Shown: positions 1-8,451 of the stretch, piece after piece
Position numbering within the stretch: position 1 is the stretch's first letter
How the letters are laid out: every line of letters starts with the position of its first letter
NCBI RefSeq assembly: GCF_014218705.1
Contig: NZ_JABBJF010000003.1
Location: 186,001 to 250,000 of the forward strand
Origin: Kluyvera sichuanensis
Lineage (GTDB): Bacteria > Pseudomonadota > Gammaproteobacteria > Enterobacterales > Enterobacteriaceae
Direction: 5' to 3'
DNA: 64,000 bases
The notes under the pieces: generated by a model
Told to the model about the DNA's origin: nothing
What the model saw: only the letters and a program-made list of their open reading frames with translations
Database searches by the model: none
Made by a program: the position numbers and the translations under genes

Positions 1-958
1 CGGCTTTTTTCAGTGCGCTAACGTGAGTGGTCACACCCAGTGCCGCCATGGCCATGGCCAGCATAATGGTGTCCAGCGTAATCAGCATTTGCACCACGCT
101 GTTTGGCAGCAGGTGGAACGAGTTAAAGATGGTGACCACGATAAACATGATGGCAAACCATGGGATCGTGATTTTGCTTTTCTCGGTCGCACCGGCTGGA
201 GCCAGTTGTTTAACGCGAGCGGCCATAAACAGCAGGAACGGTGCCAGCATCATTACGCGCAGCATTTTGGCAATGACCGCGGCGTTTTCCGTTTCTGGCG
301 TTACCGCATGGCCAGCTGCCACAACCTGCGCCACTTCGTGCATGGTGGAACCGATATAGATCCCGTAAGCCTCAGGGCTAAACCAGTGCGCCAGCAGCGG
401 GTACATGGCTGGGTAGATGAAGATAGCCAACGTACCGAAGATAACCACGGTCGCTACCGCGACGGTCACTTTGCTTGCCTCAGCTTTTACGACGGGTTCG
501 GTCGCCAGTACTGCCGCCGCGCCGCAGATACTGCTACCTGCACCAATTAGCCAACTGGTGTGTTTATCCAGACCAAAGACTTTTTGCCCGAGCCAGCAGG
601 CCATCATAAAGGTACTGCAAAGCGTCAGGGCATCGATCACAATCCCACTTACGCCCACGTCTGCAATCTGGGAAAAGGTCAGGCGGAAGCCGTAAAGAAT
701 GATCCCCAGACGCAGTAAATGCTGCTTGGCGAACAGTACGCCGCCGTCGCAGGACTGCCAGAGTTTCGGGTAAATCGTGTTACCAATCACCATCCCAAAC
801 AGGATGGCCAGCGTCAATGCGCTCATGCCGACGCCTGCAACGGCCGGGATATTGCCGATCCAGACTGCGGCGCCGGTAATCACGGCGGTCAGCGCAAGAC
901 CTGGGATAAAATGTTTGATACCGCGATGATGATGCGTTTCTAAGGTGACCTGTGTCAT
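1..958 (-). CDS. yeiH: YeiH family inner membrane protein (UPF0324), C-terminus cut by window edge
   Basis: Reading leftward from the ATG at 958, the frame stays open to the window edge (319 codons). The E. coli protein is about 349 residues, so roughly the last 30 are missing. The protein has many hydrophobic segments with the conserved glycine-rich stretch GAGSSICGAAAV and a second one, STMHEVAQVVAAG, both typical of this putative permease family. A His-rich N-terminus (THHHRG) precedes the first membrane segment. It is divergent from the LysR gene yeiE, 118 bp away, the usual arrangement for a regulator and its target. The transported substrate is not evident from the sequence. Identity is secure from sequence and synteny. 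Confidence 0.93.
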   Translation of the reverse strand, partial: MTQVTLETHHHRGIKHFIPGLALTAVITGAAVWIGNIPAVAGVGMSALTLAILFGMVIGNTIYPKLWQSCDGGVLFAKQHLLRLGIILYGFRLTFSQIADVGVSGIVIDALTLCSTFMMACWLGQKVFGLDKHTSWLIGAGSSICGAAAVLATEPVVKAEASKVTVAVATVVIFGTLAIFIYPAMYPLLAHWFSPEAYGIYIGSTMHEVAQVVAAGHAVTPETENAAVIAKMLRVMMLAPFLLFMAARVKQLAPAGATEKSKITIPWFAIMFIVVTIFNSFHLLPNSVVQMLITLDTIMLAMAMAALGVTTHVSALKKA

Positions 959-1076
959 AGCCTTCTCCTTTGTCTGGCTAAAAGAGTACGCCTCGCTGGT
1001 TTAAAGATAAAATTGATTATATATTTATAATTAATCGTAATAACTGGTAAGGGCGGCCCAGGCGGGCTGAAGCGCT
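959..1076. promoter_or_regulatory. yeiH/yeiE divergent promoter region
   Basis: This is the 118 bp between two divergent starts. It contains an AT-rich core (about 1006-1040) against a GC-rich background, as expected for a LysR-type operator and overlapping promoters. I could not define a unique operator. A purine-rich stretch (AAGGAGAAGG on the minus strand, just upstream of 958) is the yeiH ribosome-binding site. Confidence 0.5.
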
Positions 1077-1943
1077 ATGCATATCACGCTGCGGCAGTTA
1101 GAAGTTTTTGCAGAGGTACTGAAAAGTGGCTCCACCACCCAGGCATCGCAGATGCTGGCGCTGTCGCAGTCGGCGGTCAGCGCGGCGCTCACCGATCTGG
1201 AAGGCCAACTCGGCGTTCAGCTTTTTGACCGCGTCGGTAAACGGCTGGTGGTTAACGAGCACGGCCGTCTGCTCTACCCGCGCGCGCTGGCGCTGCTTGA
1301 ACAAGCCGGGGAGATAGAACAGCTGTTTCGTGAAGATAACGGCGCGATTCGCGTCTATGCCAGTAGCACCATCGGCAACTATATTCTGCCGGGCATTATC
1401 GCTCGCTACCGCAAAGACTTTCCTGCGCTGCCGCTGGAACTGAGCGTGGGTAACAGTCAGGATGTAATTAACGCGGTGGCGGACTTCCGCGTCGATATCG
1501 GCCTTATCGAAGGCCCATGCCACTCGGCGGACATTATTGCTGAGCCGTGGCTCGACGATGAGCTGGTGGTGTTCTCCGCGCCAAACAGCGCCTGGTTGTT
1601 GGGAGAGGTGACGCTCGAAAAGCTGGCAATGGCGCCGTGGATCCTGCGTGAGAAGGGGTCGGGCACGCGGGAGATCGTCGATTATCTGCTGCTTTCACAC
1701 CTGCCGCAGTTCCAGATGGGTATGGAGCTTGGCAACTCGGAAGCCATTAAACACGCAGTACGCCATGATCTTGGCATCAGCTGCCTGTCGCGGCGGGTCA
1801 TTGCCGAACAGCTTGAAGCCGGGACGCTGGTGGAAGTGACCATTCCGCTGCCGACGCTCAGCCGCACGCTGTGGCGCATCCATCACCGACAAAAGCACCT
1901 CTCCAACGCGCTCAAGCGTTTTCTGCACTACTGCGATATCTAA
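1077..1943 (+). CDS. yeiE: LysR-type transcriptional regulator YeiE
   Basis: 288 residues, the normal LysR length. The N-terminal winged helix-turn-helix covers about residues 1-60 ([20 protein letters not shown], then SQSAVSAAL). The C-terminal part is a periplasmic-binding-protein-like sensor domain. It is adjacent to and divergent from yeiH as in E. coli, so it likely controls yeiH. YeiE of other enterics has been linked to sulfite sensing; that is family knowledge and is not visible here. The start at 1077 gives the canonical [11 protein letters not shown] opening. Confidence 0.9.
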   Translation: MHITLRQLEVFAEVLKSGSTTQASQMLALSQSAVSAALTDLEGQLGVQLFDRVGKRLVVNEHGRLLYPRALALLEQAGEIEQLFREDNGAIRVYASSTIGNYILPGIIARYRKDFPALPLELSVGNSQDVINAVADFRVDIGLIEGPCHSADIIAEPWLDDELVVFSAPNSAWLLGEVTLEKLAMAPWILREKGSGTREIVDYLLLSHLPQFQMGMELGNSEAIKHAVRHDLGISCLSRRVIAEQLEAGTLVEVTIPLPTLSRTLWRIHHRQKHLSNALKRFLHYCDI

Positions 1944-1970
1944 AATCGCCATCGGATGCTTTACTTATAA

Positions 1971-1997
1971 TAAGAGAGCGATCATGAAGCTCTCTTA
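1971..1997 (+). repeat. Inverted repeat between yeiE and lysP
   Basis: Arms TAAGAGAGC (1971-1979) and GCTCTCTTA (1989-1997) are perfectly complementary around a 9-base loop. There is no long T-run on either side, so it is either a weak terminator for yeiE or an upstream element of lysP. E. coli lysP is activated by ArgP through upstream sequence; whether this repeat is involved is unknown. Confidence 0.5.
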
Positions 1998-2014
1998 TAA
2001 CTGCGCATTTCTAC

Positions 2015-2043
2015 CATGATATGCCGGAATCGTCTGTTACAAT
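2015..2043 (+). promoter_or_regulatory. Candidate lysP promoter
   Basis: TACAAT at 2038-2043 is a good -10 hexamer. The -35 position 17 bases upstream (2015-2020) is a poor match, which suits an activator-dependent promoter such as ArgP-controlled lysP. Assigned by eye only. Confidence 0.35.
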
Positions 2044-2077
2044 CGCGCCTCATTTTTTGGATGGATAGCATTTTCAC

Positions 2078-3547
2078 ATGGGTTCCGAAACAAAAACCAC
2101 ACAAGCGCCCGCGTTACGTCGCGAACTCAAGGCGCGTCACCTGACGATGATCGCCATTGGCGGTTCCATTGGTACAGGTCTGTTTGTTGCGTCCGGCGCA
2201 ACCATTTCTCAGGCGGGCCCGGGCGGCGCGCTGTTTTCCTATATTCTGATTGGCCTGATGGTGTACTTCCTGATGACCAGTCTTGGCGAGCTGGCAGCCT
2301 ATATGCCGGTATCCGGTTCTTTTGCCACCTATGGCCAGAACTATGTGGAAGAGGGCTTCGGCTTCGCGCTGGGCTGGAACTACTGGTACAACTGGGCGGT
2401 AACGATCGCCGTTGACCTGGTGGCCGCACAGCTGGTGATGAGCTGGTGGTTCCCGGATACCCCAGGCTGGATCTGGAGTGCGCTGTTCCTGTGCGTCATC
2501 TTCCTGCTGAACTACATCTCGGTTAAAGGCTTTGGCGAAGCGGAATACTGGTTCTCGCTGATTAAAGTCGCGACCGTTATCATCTTTATTATCGTCGGCA
2601 TCATGATGATCCTCGGCATCTTCAAAGGTGCGCAGCCGGTGGGCTGGAGCAACTGGACAACCGGTGATGCGCCGTTTGCCGGTGGGTTATCAGCGATGAT
2701 TGGCGTGGCGATGATCGTCGGCTTCTCCTTCCAGGGTACCGAACTTATCGGTATTGCGGCGGGCGAATCTGAAGATCCAGAGAAGAACATTCCGCGCGCA
2801 GTCCGTCAGGTGTTCTGGCGTATCCTGCTGTTCTATGTGTTCGCGATCCTGATTATCAGCCTGATCATCCCTTACACCGACCCAAGCCTGCTGCGTAACG
2901 ACGTGAAAGATATCTCCGTCAGCCCGTTCACGCTGGTGTTCGAACACGCGGGTCTGCTCTCTGCGGCGGCGATTATGAACGCGGTTATCCTGACGGCGGT
3001 GCTGTCGGCGGGTAACTCCGGGATGTACGCTTCTACCCGTATGCTCTACACCCTGGCCTGCGACGGCAAAGCGCCGCGCATCTTCGCGAAGCTCTCCCGT
3101 GGCGGCGTGCCGCGTAACGCGCTGTATGCAACAACCGTGATTGCTGGCCTGTGCTTCCTGACCTCAATGTTTGGCAACCAGACCGTTTACCTGTGGCTGC
3201 TGAACACCTCCGGGATGACCGGCTTTATCGCCTGGCTGGGGATTGCGATTAGCCATTATCGTTTCCGTCGCGGCTATGTGATGCAGGGTCATGACCTGAA
3301 TAATCTGCCGTACCGTTCCGGGTTCTTCCCACTGGGGCCAATCTTTGCCTTCGTACTGTGCCTGATCATTACCTTGGGCCAGAACTACGAAGCCTTCCTG
3401 GCCGATACCATCGACTGGGGCGGCGTAGCGGCAACCTATATCGGTATTCCGCTGTTCCTAGTTATCTGGTTCGGCTATAAGCTGACCCGCGGTACGCACT
3501 TCGTGAGCTATAGCGAAATGCACTTCCCGGAACGCTTTAAGAAATAA
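2078..3547 (+). CDS. lysP: Lysine-specific permease LysP
   Basis: 489 residues, the same length as the E. coli protein and nearly identical through most of its sequence. It is an amino acid/polyamine/organocation (APC) family transporter with about 12 membrane segments. The first carries GGSIGTGLFVASG, the substrate-backbone-binding loop of the family. It imports L-lysine with protons and in E. coli also acts as a co-sensor for the CadC acid-stress regulator. The start at 2078 gives MGSETKTTQAP, matching the known N-terminus. It is a single gene followed by a strong terminator. Confidence 0.97.
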   Translation: MGSETKTTQAPALRRELKARHLTMIAIGGSIGTGLFVASGATISQAGPGGALFSYILIGLMVYFLMTSLGELAAYMPVSGSFATYGQNYVEEGFGFALGWNYWYNWAVTIAVDLVAAQLVMSWWFPDTPGWIWSALFLCVIFLLNYISVKGFGEAEYWFSLIKVATVIIFIIVGIMMILGIFKGAQPVGWSNWTTGDAPFAGGLSAMIGVAMIVGFSFQGTELIGIAAGESEDPEKNIPRAVRQVFWRILLFYVFAILIISLIIPYTDPSLLRNDVKDISVSPFTLVFEHAGLLSAAAIMNAVILTAVLSAGNSGMYASTRMLYTLACDGKAPRIFAKLSRGGVPRNALYATTVIAGLCFLTSMFGNQTVYLWLLNTSGMTGFIAWLGIAISHYRFRRGYVMQGHDLNNLPYRSGFFPLGPIFAFVLCLIITLGQNYEAFLADTIDWGGVAATYIGIPLFLVIWFGYKLTRGTHFVSYSEMHFPERFKK

Positions 3548-3566
3548 TCAGCCGTTCGGCATAATG

Positions 3567-3596
3567 TGAAAAACCTCTCTTCGGAGAGGTTTTTTT
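3567..3596 (+). terminator. Rho-independent terminator of lysP
   Basis: Stem AAACCTCTC (3571-3579) pairs with GAGAGGTTT (3584-3592) across a TTCG tetraloop, followed by a T-run to 3596. It lies 20 bp after the lysP stop codon. Confidence 0.93.
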
Positions 3597-3660
3597 ATGC
3601 CTGCCGTCTATGAAGTAGACGCAAATAGTTACTTCTTGACATAACTTTAAATAAACTTAA

Positions 3661-3689
3661 TTGATAATCATTATCATTACGTTTATTAT
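3661..3689 (+). promoter_or_regulatory. cirA promoter with overlapping Fur box
   Basis: TTGATA (3661-3666) and TATTAT (3684-3689) are separated by exactly 17 bp. The Fur motif GATAATCATTATC (3663-3675), a perfect 6-1-6 inverted repeat, overlaps the -35 element, so iron-loaded Fur should block RNA polymerase. The rest of the 310 bp gap between lysP and cirA is an untranslated leader of about 160 bases with no gene that I can see. Confidence 0.85.
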
Positions 3690-3857
3690 CACGCCTCATA
3701 TAAATAGATGAAGCCATTTCCACTCCTGATAGATAAAACCTGGAGGGACCAGCCACATCTGCATAAAACAACAGGCCGTCGGTCAACGGCATTGCAGCAG
3801 CATTTGTGAGTAAGACCTCTTTGTTTTAATTCAGTATTCACCTCATGGAGATAGGAA

Positions 3858-5825
3858 ATGTTCAGGTTAAACCCCTTGGTTCGGGGCGGGCTTTGTGCGT
3901 CCGTAATGTCCCTGGCGCTGCCGGTCAGCGCTGCAGATGATAAAGACGTGATGGTCGTGACGGCGGCTGCCACCGAACAAAGCGTGAAGGATGCGCCCGC
4001 GAGTATCAGCGTCATCACCCAGGAAGACCTGCAGCGCAAGCCGGTGCAGAACCTGAAGGATGTGCTGAAAGAGGTTCCGGGCGTTCAGCTCACCAACGAA
4101 GGGGATAACCGTCAGGGCGTGAGTATTCGCGGCCTGGACAGCAGCTATACCCTGATTCTTATCGACGGCAAACGCGTCAACTCGCGTAACGTCGTCTTCC
4201 GCCACAACGATTTCGACCTCAACTGGATCCCGGTAGACGCTATCGAGCGCATTGAAGTGGTGCGTGGGCCGATGTCTTCGCTGTACGGCTCCGATGCGTT
4301 GGGCGGGGTGGTTAACATCATCACCAAAAAGATTGGCGCCAAATGGACCGGCACCGTCACCGCTGACACCACCATTCAGGAACACCGCGACCGTGGCGAC
4401 ACCTGGAACGGCCAGTTCTATACCGCCGGCCCGCTGGTGGACGGCGTGCTGGGTATGAAAGCCTTTGGTAGTCTGGCAAAACGCGAGAAAGACGATCAAC
4501 AACCCTCCAGCACCAGCGCGACCGGTGAAAGCCCACGTATTGAAGGCTTCACCAGCCGCGATGCCAATGTCGAGTTCGCCTGGACGCCAAACGAGAGCAA
4601 CGATATCACCGCAGGCTATGGTTTCGACCGCCAGGACCGCGACTCCGATTCGCTCGACCGTAACCGCGTTGAACGCCAGAACTACTCGTTAAGCCACAAT
4701 GGCCGCTGGGAGTTGGGCAACAGCGAGCTTAAATATTACGGCGAGAAGGTGGTGAATAAGAACCCGGGTAACGCCAGTGAAATCACCTCTGAAAGCAACA
4801 CCATCGACGGTAAATATGTACTGCCGCTGGGGGCGATTAATCAGTTGGTGACCTTAGGTGGCGAATGGCGTCACGACAAGCTGAGTGACCCGGTTAACCT
4901 GACGCGCGGCACCAGCAGCGAAACCTCAGCCAGCCAGTACGCGCTGTTCCTTGAAGACGAATGGCGCATCTTTGAACCGCTGGCACTGACCACCGGTATC
5001 CGTATGGACGATCACCAAACCTATGGTGACCACTGGAGCCCGCGTGCGTACCTGGTCTATAACGCGACCGATACCGTGACGGTGAAAGGGGGCTGGGCCA
5101 CGGCGTTTAAATCGCCTTCGTTGCTGCAGCTGAGCCCGGACTGGGCCACCAACTCCTGTCGCGGCGGCTGCCGAATTGTCGGTAGCCCGGACCTGAAGCC
5201 GGAAACCAGCGAGAGCTATGAAATCGGCCTCTACTATCAAGGGGAAGAGGGCTGGCTGGAGGGCGTGCAGGCGAACGTGACCACCTTCCAGAACGATATC
5301 GACGACATGATTAACATCAGCCGTACGCGCGATAAAAATGCTGCGCCGGGCTATCCGAACTTTGTCGGCTTCGATAACGGCGTGCCGGTGTTTGCCTACT
5401 ACAACGTCAACAAAGCGCGTATCCGCGGCGTGGAGTCTGAGCTGAAGGTGCCGGTTGGCGACGACTGGAAGGTAACACTGAATTATACCTATAACGACGG
5501 TCGAGACCTGAGCAACGGTGGTGACAAGCCGCTGCAGGAGCTGCCGTTCCACACCGGTAACGGGCGCGTGGACTGGAGCCCGATTCAGGACTGGACATTC
5601 TATCTGGCGGGAAGCTACACCGGTAAGCAGCGTGCTACCACGGCAACCTCGAAAACGCCGGGCGGCTATACCACCTGGGATATCGGCGGTGCATGGCAGG
5701 CGACCAAAGACGTTAAGCTGCGCGCGGGCGTGCTCAACGTGGGGGATAAAGACCTGAATCGTGATGACTACAGCTATAACGAAGACGGTCGTCGCTACTT
5801 TATGGCGGTGGATTACCGCTTCTAA
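3858..5825 (+). CDS. cirA: TonB-dependent catecholate siderophore receptor CirA
   Basis: 655 residues. A Sec signal peptide of about 25 residues ends ALPVSA. A TonB box (DVMVVTA, about residues 30-36) follows. Next come the plug domain ([13 protein letters not shown], then [18 protein letters not shown]) and a 22-strand beta barrel ending in a terminal Phe (YFMAVDYRF), the outer membrane insertion signal. It takes up ferric dihydroxybenzoylserine and related catecholates and is the colicin I receptor in E. coli. The Fur box upstream supports iron repression. Identity is strong from length, domains and position next to lysP. Confidence 0.95.
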   Translation: MFRLNPLVRGGLCASVMSLALPVSAADDKDVMVVTAAATEQSVKDAPASISVITQEDLQRKPVQNLKDVLKEVPGVQLTNEGDNRQGVSIRGLDSSYTLILIDGKRVNSRNVVFRHNDFDLNWIPVDAIERIEVVRGPMSSLYGSDALGGVVNIITKKIGAKWTGTVTADTTIQEHRDRGDTWNGQFYTAGPLVDGVLGMKAFGSLAKREKDDQQPSSTSATGESPRIEGFTSRDANVEFAWTPNESNDITAGYGFDRQDRDSDSLDRNRVERQNYSLSHNGRWELGNSELKYYGEKVVNKNPGNASEITSESNTIDGKYVLPLGAINQLVTLGGEWRHDKLSDPVNLTRGTSSETSASQYALFLEDEWRIFEPLALTTGIRMDDHQTYGDHWSPRAYLVYNATDTVTVKGGWATAFKSPSLLQLSPDWATNSCRGGCRIVGSPDLKPETSESYEIGLYYQGEEGWLEGVQANVTTFQNDIDDMINISRTRDKNAAPGYPNFVGFDNGVPVFAYYNVNKARIRGVESELKVPVGDDWKVTLNYTYNDGRDLSNGGDKPLQELPFHTGNGRVDWSPIQDWTFYLAGSYTGKQRATTATSKTPGGYTTWDIGGAWQATKDVKLRAGVLNVGDKDLNRDDYSYNEDGRRYFMAVDYRF

Positions 5826-5835
5826 ACCTGTGCGA

Positions 5836-5908
5836 AACCCGGCGGCGCTGACGCTTGGCCGGGCTACATACGAGGGTAGCCCGGGCGAGCGCAAGCGACC
5901 CCGGGAAA
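5836..5908. repeat. Paired GTAGCCCGG palindromic (REP/BIME-type) element
   Basis: Two head-to-head copies of a GC-rich palindromic unit: one ending in GGCCGGGCTAC, the next starting GGTAGCCCGGGCGAGCG and ending CCCCGGGAA. They lie in the 3' gap between convergent cirA and the GH88 gene. Related units occur at least eight more times in this window, always outside genes. Confidence 0.8.
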
Positions 5909-5910
5909 CT

Positions 5911-5942
5911 GGCCCGAAAAGCGCAACGCCATCGGGCCTTTT
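5911..5942 (+). terminator. Terminator of cirA
   Basis: GGCCCGA (5911-5917) pairs with TCGGGCC (5932-5938), followed by TTTT. It lies between the convergent genes cirA and the GH88 gene, directly next to the stop codon of the latter. Confidence 0.7.
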
Positions 5943-5943
5943 A

Positions 5944-7137
5944 TTACCAGTAGCTCTGCCAGTTCTGCGTCGCGCGCACCATCGCTTCCATCAGGAAATA
6001 ATCCCCCCAGCTACAGCACTCGTCCACGCCAATCCCGCCTTTAAAGTAATAGACCGAATGCTTAAGCAGCCCCTGACCCGGCGTATGCTCGCGGTTAATG
6101 TAACCGTCGATCATATTGCCAATCATCCGTAGTGCTATGGTTTCATAGCTCTCGCGATCCGGATGGGTGACTGTCAGATGTTTAACCAGCTCCAGTAGGG
6201 CGCAGGCTACAATCGCCGCCGCTGAACTGTCGCGCTCGCTGGCAGGATCGGTCAGCGCCAGATCCCAATAGCAAATGAGATCCTCCGGCAGCCGGTTCAG
6301 GTAGTAATTCGCCAGCGTCTGGCTCAGCGCCAGCAGGCGTTCATCGCCGGTGTGCAGGTAGTTCAGCAGGAAACCGTACACGCCCCACGCCTGGCCGCGC
6401 GCCCAGCATGAATCGTCGGAGAAGCCCTGATGGGTGTTGCCAAAGCGCGGCTCGCCGGTTTCCACGTCCATATACCAGGTATGGAAGGTCGAACCGTCTT
6501 CACGCACGATATGGCGGCGCGCCCGCTCAATGTGCTGCTTTGCCGCCTCGGCGTAGCGCGGGTCGCCGCTGGCCGCGCTGGCTTCATACAGCAGCGGCAG
6601 GTTCATGTTGCAGTCGATGATCATGCGGCCCTGCTGCTCAGGGTTATTCAGCTCGCCCCATGCCTGAATAATCCCAGCTTTCTCGTTGTAGCGCTCCATC
6701 AGCGCCTCGGCGGCGAGCAGGGCGATGTAGCCCGCTTCACGGTTGCCGGTCAGGCGTTCGCCCGCCACGCAGGAGAGGCTATAAAGGAAGCCCAGATCGT
6801 GATGGTTGGTGTGGTCGCGGTTAATAATCCGCTGGCCGAAGGAGTGGATATGCTGTTCCGCCAGCGTGCGGTAGCGCTCAAGTCCCGTCCACTCATAGGC
6901 CAGCCACAGCTGCCCGGTCCAGAAGCTGGTGGTCCATTCGACGTTATCAATAATCGGATAGACCCCGTTTTTACAGGCTGCATCCGGGAAGCGAGTGCCG
7001 AAATAGTCGGCGTTGTCATCAATTGCCTTCAGCAGCGCGGGCATCGCCCCGCGAATTTTACGGCCAATCTCTTCACGTTCGCCCGGTTTCAGGGTGTGTA
7101 AGGCGAGCGGTTCTTTTCTGATCTGTTCAGACATCAT
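5944..7137 (-). CDS. GH88 unsaturated glucuronyl hydrolase
   Basis: 397 residues, normal for glycoside hydrolase family 88. These (alpha/alpha)6-barrel enzymes hydrate the double bond of the 4,5-unsaturated uronic acid left at a sugar chain end by polysaccharide lyases, releasing the rest of the chain. The two acidic catalytic residues of the family are visible: Asp114 in HHDLGF and Asp175 in MIIDCNMN. Further conserved pieces are CWARGQAW and DSSAAAI. There is no signal peptide, so it acts in the cytoplasm. It is the last gene of a three-gene operon, 17 bp behind the symporter. Two tandem ATGs (7137, 7134) are possible starts. Substrate identity cannot be read from sequence. Confidence 0.9.
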   Translation of the reverse strand: MMSEQIRKEPLALHTLKPGEREEIGRKIRGAMPALLKAIDDNADYFGTRFPDAACKNGVYPIIDNVEWTTSFWTGQLWLAYEWTGLERYRTLAEQHIHSFGQRIINRDHTNHHDLGFLYSLSCVAGERLTGNREAGYIALLAAEALMERYNEKAGIIQAWGELNNPEQQGRMIIDCNMNLPLLYEASAASGDPRYAEAAKQHIERARRHIVREDGSTFHTWYMDVETGEPRFGNTHQGFSDDSCWARGQAWGVYGFLLNYLHTGDERLLALSQTLANYYLNRLPEDLICYWDLALTDPASERDSSAAAIVACALLELVKHLTVTHPDRESYETIALRMIGNMIDGYINREHTPGQGLLKHSVYYFKGGIGVDECCSWGDYFLMEAMVRATQNWQSYW

Positions 7138-7154
7138 GCTGGCATATTCCCGTT

Positions 7155-8420
7155 TTAATTCAGCGCTTGCTGCTTGATTTCCTGTTCTACAGCGCTTTTT
7201 TTATGGCTGTAGCAGGTCGATAAGGTGAGGGCTGAGACACCGGTAAACACCAGGGCGATAATGCCCATGATGAGATAGGTGTGCTCGAAGCCGATGGTTT
7301 GATAGGCGTAACCCGCCGGTGGCGCGACGACGATAGAACCGACGTAGATCATCGCCTGGTAGCCCAGCAGATACATGGTGGCGTTAACGCGTTTGTCGAA
7401 ATGCTCGGCAATGTATTTGAAAACCGACACCAGAATCAGGGCAATCTCAATACCGTAGAGCGGCTTGACGAGGCAGATAATCAGCGGGTCGTTAGTCATG
7501 CCGGAGATAATCAGGCGCAGGCTGATCACCAGCCCGGTGAGCAGCATGCCCTGCTTGGCACCGATGCGGTTGATAATGGCCGGTACTAGCATCATGCCGA
7601 AGAATTCAGCGGCGGACTGCGCGGTGCTCATATAGCCGAACATCGCGTTGCCTTCCTCTTTGGTGGTGAAGAAGGTGACGAAGTAGCGTGAGAACTGCTG
7701 CTCGGCGATAAACATCATCCAGGCCACGCCTGCAATATAGAGCGCAAACATCCAGAACTTGCGGTTTTTCAGCAGGTTCAGCACGTCGGTAATGACGATT
7801 TTCTCTTTTGATAAAACGTTATTCTCTTCTTTGCCGAAGTGGTCCACCTTGAGCGTCAGCAGCACGGCAAACATGCATAGGGCTGACACGCTGCTGATGG
7901 CGAAGTTGATTTTTGGCGAAATGTTGTAGAGGAAGCCAGAGAAGGAGGAGGCGGTCGCCCAGCCGAGCGCCGCCCACATGCGAATACGGCCAAACTCCAT
8001 GTTATACAGGCGGCTGAAGCGATCGACGTAGGACTCTTCCGCCGCCACGCCCGCGTACCAGCCGAGGCTAAAGAACAGCGCGCCGACAATCATGCCGGTG
8101 ATGAAATGCGTTTGCAGCAGCGGCAGGTAGATCCAGATATAGAACGGTGCCATCAGCGCTGAGACGATGCAGACAAAATAGAGCAGATGCTTCTTCATGC
8201 CGATTTTGTCCATGATGTAACCGTACACCGGCTTAATCACCACCGCGAAAACACCGTTCACCGCGAAGACGGTGCCGATATCCACGGCATCAAGCCCCGC
8301 TTTATCACCAAGCCAGATGGCGTACAGGCCGAAGCTTGCCGCCCAGGTAAAGGTAAACAGAAAAACAAAGAGACTGAGTTTTATATACGCCGAACGTGTC
8401 GACTGAATCATCGTGGTCAT
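7155..8420 (-). CDS. LacY/RafB-type oligosaccharide:H+ symporter (MFS)
   Basis: 421 residues, 12 membrane segments, clearly in the oligosaccharide:H+ symporter family. Compared with lactose permease, the Glu126/Arg144 pair is kept (AAEESY and EFGRIRMW), as are the Arg302 equivalent (SLRLIISG) and the Glu325 equivalent (YGIEIALIL). The His322 position appears to be Tyr and the Glu269 position Ser, which suggests a changed sugar site. A good ribosome-binding site (GGCGGAGACCGCA) precedes the ATG at 8420. It lies between the DUF2264 and GH88 genes in one operon, so the substrate is probably a uronic-acid-bearing oligosaccharide. That is an inference; no member with this exact context is known to me. 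Confidence 0.85.
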   Translation of the reverse strand: MTTMIQSTRSAYIKLSLFVFLFTFTWAASFGLYAIWLGDKAGLDAVDIGTVFAVNGVFAVVIKPVYGYIMDKIGMKKHLLYFVCIVSALMAPFYIWIYLPLLQTHFITGMIVGALFFSLGWYAGVAAEESYVDRFSRLYNMEFGRIRMWAALGWATASSFSGFLYNISPKINFAISSVSALCMFAVLLTLKVDHFGKEENNVLSKEKIVITDVLNLLKNRKFWMFALYIAGVAWMMFIAEQQFSRYFVTFFTTKEEGNAMFGYMSTAQSAAEFFGMMLVPAIINRIGAKQGMLLTGLVISLRLIISGMTNDPLIICLVKPLYGIEIALILVSVFKYIAEHFDKRVNATMYLLGYQAMIYVGSIVVAPPAGYAYQTIGFEHTYLIMGIIALVFTGVSALTLSTCYSHKKSAVEQEIKQQALN

Positions 8421-8451
8421 TGCGGTCTCCGCCGTTATCCAGAGGTCAGGG

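Noticed and set aside
4926-5894. 322-codon open frame antisense to cirA
   Set aside because: Antisense to the cirA beta barrel and runs into the REP element; no family features.
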